Shown piece by piece: positions 45,497 to 54,337 of a stretch of DNA of 64,000 nucleotides (the first letter of the stretch is position 1; every line of letters starts with the position of its first letter). The notes beneath the pieces were generated by a model. That model ran no database searches, was not told the origin of the DNA, and saw nothing but the letters and a program-made list of their open reading frames with translations. Both the position numbers and the translations under genes were made by a program. The stretch is from Geoalkalibacter subterraneus (GTDB taxonomy: Bacteria; Desulfobacterota; Desulfuromonadia; Desulfuromonadales; Geoalkalibacteraceae): positions 682,001 through 746,000 of the forward strand of contig NZ_CP010311.1 of NCBI RefSeq assembly GCF_000827125.1, in the 5' to 3' direction.

Positions 45497-46288
45497 TCAG
45501 AACAACTTTAAAAAATCAAGCAGGCATTGATTGAAGGCCTCGGGCTGTTCAAGGTTCGCCATGTGCCCGGCGCCATCGATCATACAGGAACGTCCGGCCG
45601 GCAGACCTTTTGTGAAGGCCGGAATGGTCTCCGGCGGCACGGCGCGATCTTCCGTCGCACCGACAACCAGTGCCGGCACAGGAAAGTCACCCAGGCGGCT
45701 GCTGTAGTCGGGACGGTCGCGCATGGCGTGCAGGGCACCGATGAGCCCTTCATCAGAGGATTGCTCCATAATTCCTCTGACCTGATCCACCAGGGTTGGA
45801 TTCTGCTCCAGGGTGCTCGGTGCGAAAACCAGTTGGATAAATGCGTCGATCACATCATGACGACGCCCCTGGCGCACGGCTTGCGCCATGCTGTTGCGCT
45901 TCTCCCGCCCCGCATCGTCGTCGGCGGTGCAGCGGGTCACCAGGAAGGCGGCGCCGGCGATCCTTTTCGGATGCCGCTCCAGCAGGTTCAGCAGAACATA
46001 GCCGCCCATCGACATGCCGCCCACCACCGCACGCCCGATGCCGAGATGCAGCATCAGTTGAGCGACATCGTCCGCCAATCGATCCATCGAATAAGGTTCA
46101 TCGCCGCATTCACTTTCGCCGAAACCAGCCAGGTCCGGGGCAACCACCCGGTAGCCTGCGGAAGCCAACGCCTCGATCTGCGGTGTCCACATGGCGCGAC
46201 TCAGAGGAAAGCCATGGATCAGCACAATCGCCGGTCCCTGCCCCTCGTCGCTGTAAGCAATCTGGCGCCCATTGATACAAGCCTTCAT
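45497..46288 (-). CDS. Alpha/beta hydrolase
   Basis: 263 residues. HGFPLSRAMWTPQ carries the oxyanion region, GGMSMGGYVLLNLL the nucleophile elbow with Ser, GATEDRAVPPE the acid and DGAGHMANLEQPEAF the catalytic His. The fold is that of small esterases, lactonases and peroxidases. The substrate is unknown. It is transcribed toward the lipid kinase, 26 bp away. Confidence 0.9.
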   Translation of the reverse strand: MKACINGRQIAYSDEGQGPAIVLIHGFPLSRAMWTPQIEALASAGYRVVAPDLAGFGESECGDEPYSMDRLADDVAQLMLHLGIGRAVVGGMSMGGYVLLNLLERHPKRIAGAAFLVTRCTADDDAGREKRNSMAQAVRQGRRHDVIDAFIQLVFAPSTLEQNPTLVDQVRGIMEQSSDEGLIGALHAMRDRPDYSSRLGDFPVPALVVGATEDRAVPPETIPAFTKGLPAGRSCMIDGAGHMANLEQPEAFNQCLLDFLKLF

Positions 46289-46358
46289 CGATATATTCTC
46301 TCCTGTATGTTTGGCTTAAGGGGGGCGGCTTAAGGCTTTAGGCGTGAGGCTGAAGGCG

Positions 46359-46411
46359 CCCAAAGCCCAAAGCCCAAAGCCCAAAGCATTTCGCGTCCCT
46401 CGTCCCGCGTC
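46359..46411. repeat. Short heptamer repeats (CCCAAAG)x4 and (YCGCGTC)-type x3
   Basis: Four exact CCCAAAG units are followed after 4 bp by TCGCGTC, CCTCGTC and CCGCGTC. A related CCGCGTC, CCGCGTC, TCGCGTC triplet lies in the nudC 3' end at 43135-43155. Confidence 0.75.
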
Positions 46412-46416
46412 CCTCT

Positions 46417-46692
46417 CTACCCCTTCCCGAACAGTCCGAACAACCCCTTCTTCTTTTTCTCCGGTTCCGGCTCCTCAACATGATCCACAACCGGGAAGCG
46501 TTCCACCACCGCGCGCACATGGGGGGCGCTGCCGAGTTCTTCAGTCAGGTCGGCTCCCGCCTGATGTTGACCTTGGTGGTCACCATTCTGCCACAATTCG
46601 CTTTCACTCACGTCATAAACTTTGCCGCTCACGGCGACATAGGCGTTGTTGCCGCCGCGTCCATCAAAGTTGCTCAGTTCCGATAATTTCAT
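46417..46692 (-). CDS. Cytochrome b5-like heme/steroid-binding domain protein
   Basis: 91 residues. It shows LSNFDGRGGNNAYVAVSGKVYDVSESELWQNGDHQGQHQAGADLTEEL, the short b5-like form found in anaerobes, with candidate His ligands in HQAGAD and APHVRAV. A charged, Lys-rich tail ends KKKKKGLFGLFGKG-like. It is predicted to be soluble. Heme binding is plausible but unproven, because the classical HPGG is altered. Confidence 0.72.
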   Translation of the reverse strand: MKLSELSNFDGRGGNNAYVAVSGKVYDVSESELWQNGDHQGQHQAGADLTEELGSAPHVRAVVERFPVVDHVEEPEPEKKKKGLFGLFGKG

Positions 46693-46772
46693 CCGGTAAA
46701 CCTCCCATCATGAAAACGTCTTTCATTTTGTTGCAAGTTCATTGCTGCTTGGTACGCTCGTGAAAATTGGAA

Positions 46773-46794
46773 GGACTGTGTAGTTACACAGTCC
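46773..46794. promoter_or_regulatory. 8-bp-arm palindrome GGACTGTG / CACAGTCC
   Basis: A perfect inverted repeat with a 6-bp centre (TAGTTA), about 200 bp upstream of the promoter. It has no T-run, so an operator or small hairpin is more likely than a terminator. Confidence 0.45.
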
Positions 46795-46992
46795 AAATTC
46801 TCCGGGATCCCTTTTGCCTCACAGCATAGGAGATCATAGCATTAAAAGGCCGTTTTTACTATTGTCTCTGGCTATTTCCGAAATGAAAACCTGAAATATT
46901 GCCTCTTGGTAGCTCTTTAAATATAGGGAAAAGTCAATAAATAGAAATAGAAATTACTGAATTAATGTTTAGTTGGGGGGGCAAGATTTGCT

Positions 46993-47020
46993 TTGACAAT
47001 TAAGGTGTGTTGTGTTTAAT
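46993..47020 (+). promoter_or_regulatory. Putative sigma-70 promoter of the porin-cytochrome operon
   Basis: Perfect TTGACA, a 16-bp spacer and TTTAAT (5 of 6 to consensus). Confidence 0.65.
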
Positions 47021-47211
47021 TGTTGCCAATTCATTCTGTCGGTTTCATTCGATCGTTTGCATTGTTTTAGGTGAAACCCTGATGGCAAGTTAATGTTTTT
47101 ATTCGTTTTAAGCGGTTTTGTTGAGTTTGTACAGGCGTTTCGCATTTCAGTGTGTTGATTGAATTAATGCTGATTTCGGAGCAGATTGAAGTGTTTTGGT
47201 CGGGAGGTTTC

Positions 47212-48450
47212 ATGGGGGTTAAGAAGGGGCTTCTTTTCGGCTTGGTTTCAGCCGTTTTGGTTCTTGGCCCTTTTTTTGACGCCTCGGGCGCCAGGATTTC
47301 CGGTCGCACCAGTACGGTGGTTGAGTGGTTTGATGACGCCAACGGAAAAACCATTGTTCCGGCATATCAGTATGTTCAGTTCAACGCCTATGACCTCGCC
47401 GATAAAGGATATGATTTCCGCATATACGGACGAATCGGAGATGATCTTGCTGGCGAGCGCAGTTCTTCCGCGAAGAGTCGGTTGTATTATGCCTATATCG
47501 ATAAGCAGGACTTTGGGGTTGATTCCCTTGACCTGAGATTGGGGCGTCAGTTCGTCACATCCGCTGCCGGTGCCTCGGTCATGGACGGTTTGCGGCTCGA
47601 TTATGATTTCCTGGACAATTACAGCCTGACCATTTTTGGTGGCGGCGATGTGGCTTACTACGAAGGTTACAATGCCAAGGATGCCGTTGCCGGAGCCGAG
47701 ATCACAGGAACTTTTTTCAAGACGCTCAATCTGGGATTGTCATATCTCGCCCGGTTTGACGGCGGGTTGCTGGCCCAGGAGTTATACGGACTCGATGTCG
47801 AATATGATATCAACGACCTGCTCTATTTCTACAGCGAGACCCAGTATGACTATCTTTCCGATCGTGTCAGCTACTTTCTGGCTGGGATCAGGTATTATCA
47901 GTTCTCCCAGTGGAAAGCGCGCCTTGAGTATCTTTACTCCTTGCCGGTGTTTTCATCTACGTCCATCTATTCTGTCTTCGCTGTTGATGAATACGAAGAA
48001 ATCCTGGCTGAACTCACTTACGACATTGCACCGGGCTGGCGTGTTTTTGGTCGTTACACGCGTGAAATATATCCTGAATTTTCCGACGCTAATGTATTCG
48101 AGGCCGGCCTTGAAAAGCTGCGCACCGACCGTTGGGGCGGTTATCTCTCGGGGGTGTACCGCGACGATGAGGATGGACAGGATCTGAAAGGGTTCAAGTT
48201 TCGCTGTTCGTATCTGTTCAACAAGCACGTACTTGCCGGTGCCGGAGTGGAAGTCGATGTCTTTGACAGGCAGATCGATTATTTCGACATCGATTCATCC
48301 AGTGATGAGACCACCAGTAAGCGCTACTGGGTAGATGCAACCTTATTCGTAACCAAGGCGATCAATCTGCAGGCGAAGGTCGAACGTATCGAAAGTGATC
48401 TGTGGGATTATTACAATCGCGGACGGGTACGTCTGAACTTCATTTTCTGA
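47212..48450 (+). CDS. Outer-membrane beta-barrel protein of a porin-cytochrome conduit
   Basis: 412 residues. A signal peptide (KKGLLFGLVSAVLVLGPFFDASGA) is followed by many amphipathic strands rich in Tyr/Phe and a terminal aromatic strand ending VRLNFIF, the outer-membrane barrel signature. It stands directly before two multiheme cytochromes with 17 bp to the next start, the order of Geobacter porin-cytochrome (Pcc/Ext) operons, in which such barrels house the cytochrome wire. A GGGAGG site precedes the ATG. The sequence itself did not identify a named family member. Confidence 0.8.
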   Translation: MGVKKGLLFGLVSAVLVLGPFFDASGARISGRTSTVVEWFDDANGKTIVPAYQYVQFNAYDLADKGYDFRIYGRIGDDLAGERSSSAKSRLYYAYIDKQDFGVDSLDLRLGRQFVTSAAGASVMDGLRLDYDFLDNYSLTIFGGGDVAYYEGYNAKDAVAGAEITGTFFKTLNLGLSYLARFDGGLLAQELYGLDVEYDINDLLYFYSETQYDYLSDRVSYFLAGIRYYQFSQWKARLEYLYSLPVFSSTSIYSVFAVDEYEEILAELTYDIAPGWRVFGRYTREIYPEFSDANVFEAGLEKLRTDRWGGYLSGVYRDDEDGQDLKGFKFRCSYLFNKHVLAGAGVEVDVFDRQIDYFDIDSSSDETTSKRYWVDATLFVTKAINLQAKVERIESDLWDYYNRGRVRLNFIF

Positions 48451-48467
48451 CGGCAGGGAGTTTCCTT

Positions 48468-49322
48468 ATGATGCGCAAAGTTTTATTAACTCTTGCCCTG
48501 GTGGCGCTTTCAGCGTCGGTGGGATGGAGTGTGGACTTTGATCATCGCGATCATCTCGAAGAATATTTTCCGGGGCTCTCCTGCCATGTCTGCCATGTGC
48601 CTGATGCGAAGAGCATCGTGCCGGACAAGGAGGTCTGCCTTTTCTGCCATGACAAACCCCTGGTCGATGCAAGCCGGCTTGGTACCACCAAAACCCACGG
48701 AGTGACATGGGCGCTCAACCATCGCACGCAGGCGAAAAGTGACGATATGGAATGCACCGCCTGCCATCGCCAGAGTGATTGCTTTGACTGCCACGCAGCC
48801 GGTTTTGCCGACGAGCAGGGCGATTTCGGCAATGCCATGATCAATGTGCATAAAAGCGATTTCCATGTGACGCACCCGGTTGCAGCGCGAACCGATCAAC
48901 AGCTCTGCGCCAGCTGCCATGAATCGCGGTTTTGCAGTGACTGCCACGACAGCTTCCGCGGGCGTACCGGGCGTGCAGGAGGCCCGTCTCATGCCCGCTT
49001 TTTCGGGATTGACGGTATCGGAGATATTGAAACGGTTCATGCCGGCATGACTCCTGAGACCAACTGCGATGACTGCCACCTACAGGGTTCCGTTGCACCA
49101 GGTTTTCACGACTGGTCAACAGGCCATGCCCGGGATGCGCGGCGCAATTTGACGACCTGCCAGGCTTGTCATCCTGGCGGCGACGTCTGTATGAACTGCC
49201 ATAGCGCAAAAGGCGGCGTGGTGGGCTTCAGCCCGCATGGAAAAAACTGGGGCGACCGCGCCGGTCGTCTCAAGGACGCAAGCAACGGCAAAACCTGCAG
49301 GCGCTGTCATGACCAATATTGA
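48468..49322 (+). CDS. Periplasmic decaheme c-type cytochrome
   Basis: 284 residues. A cleavable signal peptide (MMRKVLLTLALVALSASVGWS) precedes ten CxxCH motifs (CHVCH, CLFCH, CTACH, CFDCH, CASCH, CSDCH, CDDCH, CQACH, CMNCH, CRRCH) packed into about 260 residues, with additional His residues for bis-His ligation. By position it would be the periplasmic electron wire that inserts into the barrel, as MtrA or OmaB do. No lipobox is present. Confidence 0.87.
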   Translation: MMRKVLLTLALVALSASVGWSVDFDHRDHLEEYFPGLSCHVCHVPDAKSIVPDKEVCLFCHDKPLVDASRLGTTKTHGVTWALNHRTQAKSDDMECTACHRQSDCFDCHAAGFADEQGDFGNAMINVHKSDFHVTHPVAARTDQQLCASCHESRFCSDCHDSFRGRTGRAGGPSHARFFGIDGIGDIETVHAGMTPETNCDDCHLQGSVAPGFHDWSTGHARDARRNLTTCQACHPGGDVCMNCHSAKGGVVGFSPHGKNWGDRAGRLKDASNGKTCRRCHDQY

Positions 49323-49372
49323 AGCCCTCGCGACCTGTGACTCTGCATCGTAATAAGGTGATGATCGTTCGT

Positions 49373-50836
49373 ATGGCCCAATTGAGATCGTTCCTGAAAT
49401 TTATGCCCTTTGCCGCCGCACTTCTCGGCTTTATGTTGCTGGGAGGATGTGGAAGCAATAGCGGCAGTGGCGATGCCCCGCAGGCGGAGGCGCCAGTGGG
49501 CAGCTACGGGGTGGATGAGAACGGTATCCGTTATACGGGGAGCAGCGGTTGCGTGGCCTGTCATCAGCTGTTGACTTTCGGTGAACTCGATCCCGAGGCC
49601 AGTGCGGAGATCGTTGCAGACTACCTGCGCGGCCGCCACGCCCAGGGCAGCCTTGATGCAGCGGCGCCCCAGGCGTGTCTTGATTGCCATGATCCGATTG
49701 GCGACGGATCGACAATTGAGTCCTTTCTGCCTGCCGGCGCCTCAATCCCTGAAGCGGGGCTGGCGGCCGTTGGTTGTGAAAACTGCCACGGCGCCGGAGG
49801 CGACCATTTTGGCGACGGGCCGCTCCCCCGCAGTGTGCCTGGTTTTGAAACCTGTGGGAACTGTCATGACCTTCTGGCTCCGGCCAGCCCCCATGTCGGG
49901 GCAGAAGACAGCCTCCTTGCAAACTATCAGGACAGTCGCCACGCAACCTCGGTGCGGGCCCCGGGCAACGCCCTTTGCGGTCGGTGTCACAGCGATGAAC
50001 TATTCCGCAATTATCATGAAAAGACGGTTGATCTTGAAGCGGCTCAATGGGAAACTTTTTTCTCCGGAGTGACTCCTCCCTCCGATCCGAGCCCGGTGCA
50101 ATGCCGTACCTGTCACAACCCCCACAGTGGCGCACTGAGAACTTCGTCGATTGTCGACAATGATCGAGAGGTTTTCTCCGGAGAATTCAACCTTTGCACT
50201 GCTTGCCATCAGGTTAATCTCGAGTATGATTTCGATAGTGAAAGCGGTACCTACAGCTTTCAGCTCGATGAGAGCCGGGACACCTATCTGGCGACGGGCC
50301 ACCCCGCGACCGATGCCCTCATCGAGGATAGCCACTTTAAATCGGGGGCGGATATTTTCGGTTACAACATCAACGCTTCTGCCCGCAACGCCTGCACCCA
50401 GTGTCACAGCCCGCATGCGGCTTCTCGGTTTGTTGCCGAGGATTCCATGGCTATTGCCGAGGCGTGGGCCCGTTCCGGACATGCAGATTATCAGGGGGGC
50501 GCGTTTACTCACCAATTCGATCCCGATAGCGACGGCGCCTGCCTCAAATGTCATAACGGGGTGGAATTCGTTCGCTATGTGAACGGGGTGCCCCCCGTCG
50601 ACCTGGATGCTGCCAGGCAGGGCGGCGTTGTCGCCTGCGTCGCCTGCCATGATCTTGATGATTCCAATAACGCCGATGGCGCACTGAGGCAGATTGATGA
50701 AGTTGCATTCCCCTCCGGCGCGATTGTCAGTCTGAACCAGGCCAATAATCTCTGCCTCGAGTGTCACCAGGGGCGGTCGTCGACACGCCAGGTTGATGAA
50801 CGCATCGCCGACAAGGGGAGTAGGGGACGGGAGTAG
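49373..50836 (+). CDS. Multiheme lipoprotein cytochrome (11 CxxCH), probably 3'-truncated by a RAYT element
   Basis: 487 residues. The lipobox LLGGC lies near residue 24, followed by 11 CxxCH motifs from CVACH to CLECH. By position it is the outer-surface partner of the barrel/decaheme pair. The last motif sits in CLECHQGRSSTRQVD, which in related proteins (recalled) is followed by a long further section with more hemes. Here the frame runs into the left end of a RAYT element and stops within 20 codons at KGSRGRE. The ATG at 49373 follows AAGGTG at good spacing. The gene is co-transcribed with the two upstream genes. Confidence 0.8.
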   Translation: MAQLRSFLKFMPFAAALLGFMLLGGCGSNSGSGDAPQAEAPVGSYGVDENGIRYTGSSGCVACHQLLTFGELDPEASAEIVADYLRGRHAQGSLDAAAPQACLDCHDPIGDGSTIESFLPAGASIPEAGLAAVGCENCHGAGGDHFGDGPLPRSVPGFETCGNCHDLLAPASPHVGAEDSLLANYQDSRHATSVRAPGNALCGRCHSDELFRNYHEKTVDLEAAQWETFFSGVTPPSDPSPVQCRTCHNPHSGALRTSSIVDNDREVFSGEFNLCTACHQVNLEYDFDSESGTYSFQLDESRDTYLATGHPATDALIEDSHFKSGADIFGYNINASARNACTQCHSPHAASRFVAEDSMAIAEAWARSGHADYQGGAFTHQFDPDSDGACLKCHNGVEFVRYVNGVPPVDLDAARQGGVVACVACHDLDDSNNADGALRQIDEVAFPSGAIVSLNQANNLCLECHQGRSSTRQVDERIADKGSRGRE

Positions 50837-51856
50837 GGGACGTTGTTTACCTGTTGCCTAAGTTTCACTTTCATGCTACTTAAAGCTTATGCCACGAACA
50901 GCACGCCTCGACATCCCAGGTCTTACTTATCACGTCATCGCTCGCGGGGTGAATCGCTGCGACCTGTTTCTTGATGACAACGACCGGCGCAAATTTCTCA
51001 GCCGTTTCTCCGATCTTCTCACGGAAACTCAGACTCAGTGTTTTGCCTGGACGCTGATGTCCAACCATTTTCACCTGCTGCTGCGCCCTCAGCAAACAGG
51101 GCTTGCCCACCTGATGCGCCGGCTTCTCACCGCTTATGCCATCTACTTCAATCGTCGTTATGACCGTAGCGGACATCTTTTCCAGAACCGGTATCGATCC
51201 ATCGTGTGTGATGAAGATACCTATCTGCATGAACTTGTTCGCTATATCCATCTCAACCCTCTGCGGGCCGGGGCGGTGAAAGAGTTGAACGAGTTGGATG
51301 AATATCCCTGGTGCGGACATGCGGTCGTCATGGGGAAGAAAGCCTTGCCTGGGCAAGCAGTCAATGAGGTTCTGGAGTTGTTTGCGAACAATGGGGCGCA
51401 GGGACGAATCAGGTATCGCTCATTTATTGCTGATGGTCTTGATTTGGATGCGCAGGAGAAAATCACCAGGAGGGGGGCTGCTCGTGAAGGAGAACCGTTT
51501 CCCGATCCCCATATCTTTGGCGACGAAGGATTTGCCGAAAGGCTTCAGGCCCTGCAACAGCGCGAGCGGAGATCCAAAAAGGGGATGCCGGTCGATGAAA
51601 TTGTCAAGCGTGTCTGTGGTGAGTATAAAATTGAAGCCGGAGAACTGGTTCGCAATACGCGAACTGCGAAAATTGCAGAGGTGCGGGCCGTTATCTGCTA
51701 CCTTGCTGTTCGTATCGTTGGTTACAGTGGTGTTGTGGTCGGAAGGTACGTCAATCTCGAACGAGCGGGTGTAAGTCGCGCGGCTGCGCGAGGCGAGCTG
51801 GTTGTCAAAAATTGTCCGCAATTGTTGAAGTTGGTTGACGAGTAAACAACGTCCGT
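50836..51856 (+). mobile_element. RAYT-type element, copy A
   Basis: The ends carry matching inverted termini GGACGTTGTTTAC and GTAAACAACGTCC around a Y1 transposase gene. It lies between the truncated cytochrome and the convergent OmcA-like gene. Just before the left end, a 13-bp sequence (ggagtaggggacg) occurs twice in a row, with its second copy running into the left terminus. Confidence 0.75.
50889..51845 (+). CDS. REP-associated tyrosine transposase (RAYT), copy A
   Basis: 318 residues. The N-terminal Y1/HUH domain (TYHVIARGVNRCDLFL, the HxH motif in SNHFHLLLR, the tyrosine segment DEDTYLHELVRYIHLNPLRAG) is followed by a C-terminal DnaA-like helix-turn-helix (VDEIVKRVCGEYKIE, VVVGRYVNLERAGVSRAAARGEL). 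It would nick and rejoin single-stranded DNA at REP-like hairpins. It differs from copy B at only a handful of residues. Confidence 0.88.
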   Translation: MPRTARLDIPGLTYHVIARGVNRCDLFLDDNDRRKFLSRFSDLLTETQTQCFAWTLMSNHFHLLLRPQQTGLAHLMRRLLTAYAIYFNRRYDRSGHLFQNRYRSIVCDEDTYLHELVRYIHLNPLRAGAVKELNELDEYPWCGHAVVMGKKALPGQAVNEVLELFANNGAQGRIRYRSFIADGLDLDAQEKITRRGAAREGEPFPDPHIFGDEGFAERLQALQQRERRSKKGMPVDEIVKRVCGEYKIEAGELVRNTRTAKIAEVRAVICYLAVRIVGYSGVVVGRYVNLERAGVSRAAARGELVVKNCPQLLKLVDE

Positions 51857-51939
51857 CCCCGGGTTGACGGGTTGATGATAGCTGGCATTGGTTGACGAAA
51901 TTGAGATGGAGATAATCTGCCAGAGTTTACAGGGTCGAC

Positions 51940-51970
51940 AAAAAAAAGGAGGCAGCACAAAGCTGCCTCC
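51940..51970 (-). terminator. Terminator of the OmcA-like gene
   Basis: A 9-bp perfect stem GGAGGCAGC/GCTGCCTCC with a 5-nt loop. The minus strand has eight T residues after it; the plus strand has only CTTTCGCCTTTT. It therefore mainly serves the minus-strand gene. Confidence 0.85.
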
Positions 51971-51991
51971 CTTTCGCCTTTTAGAGACTTG

Positions 51992-54337
51992 CTACTCGTG
52001 GCAAACGGTGCAGGATTCTACAGGGAATCCGTCGAAATAATCAATATGATCATATCCGCCGAACATGTCACCCCCTTCAGCCGTCATGTGTCCACGCAGG
52101 ACGCGGTCTGCCAATTCATCATCGGTGATTTCGTGGCAGGAGTAGCACACGGAGGCTGTGGGGCCATTGACCCCCGATCCGTTCGCATATAGGTTCTTCA
52201 TCTCGTTGCCGATTACGCCGAGGCGCATTTTGGGGTCAACAGGAAATTTATGGCTGTCGTTTATGTGACAGGCGTTACAGTCCACCACGGTGTTGGGATA
52301 GGTGACATGGGTATATCCGCCGTCATAAACACCATCGACGATGTGGTCGCGCCGGCGATCGAACTTGCCGCGTTTCTCACCCACGCCATGGATTGCGTGC
52401 ATGATGTACATGAAATCGACGGTGCCTTGCACTGTACTGCCATCGCGACTCAGAGAGCCGGCGTTGTGGCAGGTGACACAGGCCATGATGTCGTTGTCGG
52501 CCGTAGTGCCGTGTCGGCCGATCGTATTATGACAGCTCAGACAATTTTCGGTGCTGACGATCTGGCGACGCTCTCCAAATTCTTCAACCAGGCCGGAGCC
52601 GAGAGTGAACGTTCTGACGACGCTGCTGGCATTGATGCCAGCAGGGCCGCGTTCAATTACTACGAATCCGTTGCGGCCTTCCATGGCACCGTCAGGAAGG
52701 ACCGCGAAGGTTGTGACCGCTGTTGTGTTGTCACCATCGACAGGGGCTGTGTTTCCGCTATCAGCCTCGACCTGGAAGGGGCGGCCGGCGTCACCGTTGC
52801 TTGAAACGCCGGAACCATCGTTCGTCCAGTCATCGCCATACCCCCAGCCGATCCCGAGACGCACGGATTTTTCGAGATAGATGTCCTCGCCTTCGAAGAT
52901 GTCCTGATATACTCCATCCTTCAGTACACGCCAGGTGACTTTTGCTTCTGAGCCGGTAACGGCACCTTCAATGCTCAGGATTTCCATCTGATAGCTTCTT
53001 GCAGCAGCCAATTGATCAAGCGTGGCGCCTACCTGGTGAAACTCCTCTGCGCTGGGAATATCACCCTCTGAATGGCAGGAAGTGCAATCACTATCCTGGT
53101 AATGAAATGCATTTGTCCCGCTTTCCCTGTCCGTGTGGCAGGAGGTGCAAGCGCTGAGCTTAACTTTGTTCCATAATTGATTGGCAGTGGGAATCCTTCC
53201 TTTGTGGCAGGAAACACAATTCGCGACCCCAGGGTTGCCGGGGTAGGGGGTCTCGTCACTGGGATGAGGAGTCCTGCCGAAAGTCCAATCGGGATAGCGC
53301 ACCTGCTGGAAGGGTTTGCCGTCAAGTTGGAAGTCTTCGATGCCGGCATGAATTCCATGGATCATGTTGGTCATGCTCAGGGTAAACCAGCCATCGACTT
53401 CCGCAACGGATTCATTGCGATCAAAGGTAAAGTCGTTATGGCAGTTTGCGCAGACATTGGGATCATGGCGCTGTGAACCATGTGCGTTGAAAGCTGTTGC
53501 AGCGGTGCCATGGCAGGAAGCGCAGGATGCTATATCCATAATCTTATGGGGATTGCCGACGAGGGTCACATTGCCGTCGTCGTCAAACTGGAAATGGGCC
53601 AGTGCATTGAAGCGGTAGTCCCCGTTGCGGCTGTCGCCGGTGCGACTGGTCACGGCGACGCGATATGTTGCCCCCGCCTCCCAGGTGCTGAAGGTGTTGA
53701 TGTCTGCTAGAATGCCCGCAACGAAGTTGCAGTAGTCAGGGCTGATGTCACTGCATCCGAACGCTTCTGCATCTGGAGCCGAACCGTCGGATGTGGGGCT
53801 GGTCCAGTAGGCGCCGTTGCTGAAGTCGATGACCGTATCACCATCGGTGTATGTGTACTGGAACGTTTTTTCTTCAATGGGTGAAAGTGCGCTGTCATTT
53901 TCCTTGCGCAGGTTCCCGGCGCGAATAACCCTGGGATTGTCACCCGTTTGGCGATCTCTTTGAAGCATGCTTACCCATGTGCCCGCTTCGGGAACCCATT
54001 TGGCAATGGTGAATTCGGCATGCATCCGATCTCCCTCAAACCCGGGAGTTTTAAAAGTCAGTGAAACCTGCCCATTGTTGAGAGAAACCTCCTTAATTTC
54101 TGCATTTTGGTCAAAAGGTTTGACTGGAAGAGCGTGCGCGTCTTCAAATGATAATGTGAGACCTTCTCCGGGTGTGCCGGGTGGCCCGGGAGGGCCCTGT
54201 TCGCCTGGTGCGCCATCTTCACCTGGTGCCCCCGGTGCGCCATCTTTTCCATCGTCGCCGGAACAGCCGGCTAGAATCAGGCTGAGCGCGAAAAAGGGGA
54301 TCAGGAGATAACGATTAAACATGCAAAACCGCTTCAT
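51992..54337 (-). CDS. OmcA/MtrC-family decaheme lipoprotein cytochrome with collagen-like stalk
   Basis: 781 residues. The signal peptide has the lipobox LILAGC. About 30 residues of Gly-X-Y repeats follow (GAPGAPGEDGAPGEQGPPG), then the OmcA/MtrC layout: an N-terminal beta domain, a first pentaheme domain (CASCH, CANCH, CVSCH, CTSCH, CTSCH), a second beta domain and a second pentaheme domain (CLSCH, CVTCH, CNACH, CYSCH, CTVCH). It is expected on the outer surface as a terminal reductase for metals or an electrode. A GGAGG site precedes the ATG. A consensus sigma-54 promoter lies about 170 bp upstream. Confidence 0.92.
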   Translation of the reverse strand: MKRFCMFNRYLLIPFFALSLILAGCSGDDGKDGAPGAPGEDGAPGEQGPPGPPGTPGEGLTLSFEDAHALPVKPFDQNAEIKEVSLNNGQVSLTFKTPGFEGDRMHAEFTIAKWVPEAGTWVSMLQRDRQTGDNPRVIRAGNLRKENDSALSPIEEKTFQYTYTDGDTVIDFSNGAYWTSPTSDGSAPDAEAFGCSDISPDYCNFVAGILADINTFSTWEAGATYRVAVTSRTGDSRNGDYRFNALAHFQFDDDGNVTLVGNPHKIMDIASCASCHGTAATAFNAHGSQRHDPNVCANCHNDFTFDRNESVAEVDGWFTLSMTNMIHGIHAGIEDFQLDGKPFQQVRYPDWTFGRTPHPSDETPYPGNPGVANCVSCHKGRIPTANQLWNKVKLSACTSCHTDRESGTNAFHYQDSDCTSCHSEGDIPSAEEFHQVGATLDQLAAARSYQMEILSIEGAVTGSEAKVTWRVLKDGVYQDIFEGEDIYLEKSVRLGIGWGYGDDWTNDGSGVSSNGDAGRPFQVEADSGNTAPVDGDNTTAVTTFAVLPDGAMEGRNGFVVIERGPAGINASSVVRTFTLGSGLVEEFGERRQIVSTENCLSCHNTIGRHGTTADNDIMACVTCHNAGSLSRDGSTVQGTVDFMYIMHAIHGVGEKRGKFDRRRDHIVDGVYDGGYTHVTYPNTVVDCNACHINDSHKFPVDPKMRLGVIGNEMKNLYANGSGVNGPTASVCYSCHEITDDELADRVLRGHMTAEGGDMFGGYDHIDYFDGFPVESCTVCHE

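Larger units (their letters stand above)
46693..47211. other. Upstream region of the porin-cytochrome operon
   Basis: About 520 AT-rich bp between the divergent b5-like gene and the outer-membrane protein gene. It contains a strong palindrome (46773-46794), a good sigma-70 promoter (46993-47020) and a leader of roughly 185 nt. No known riboswitch was recognised. Confidence 0.6.
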
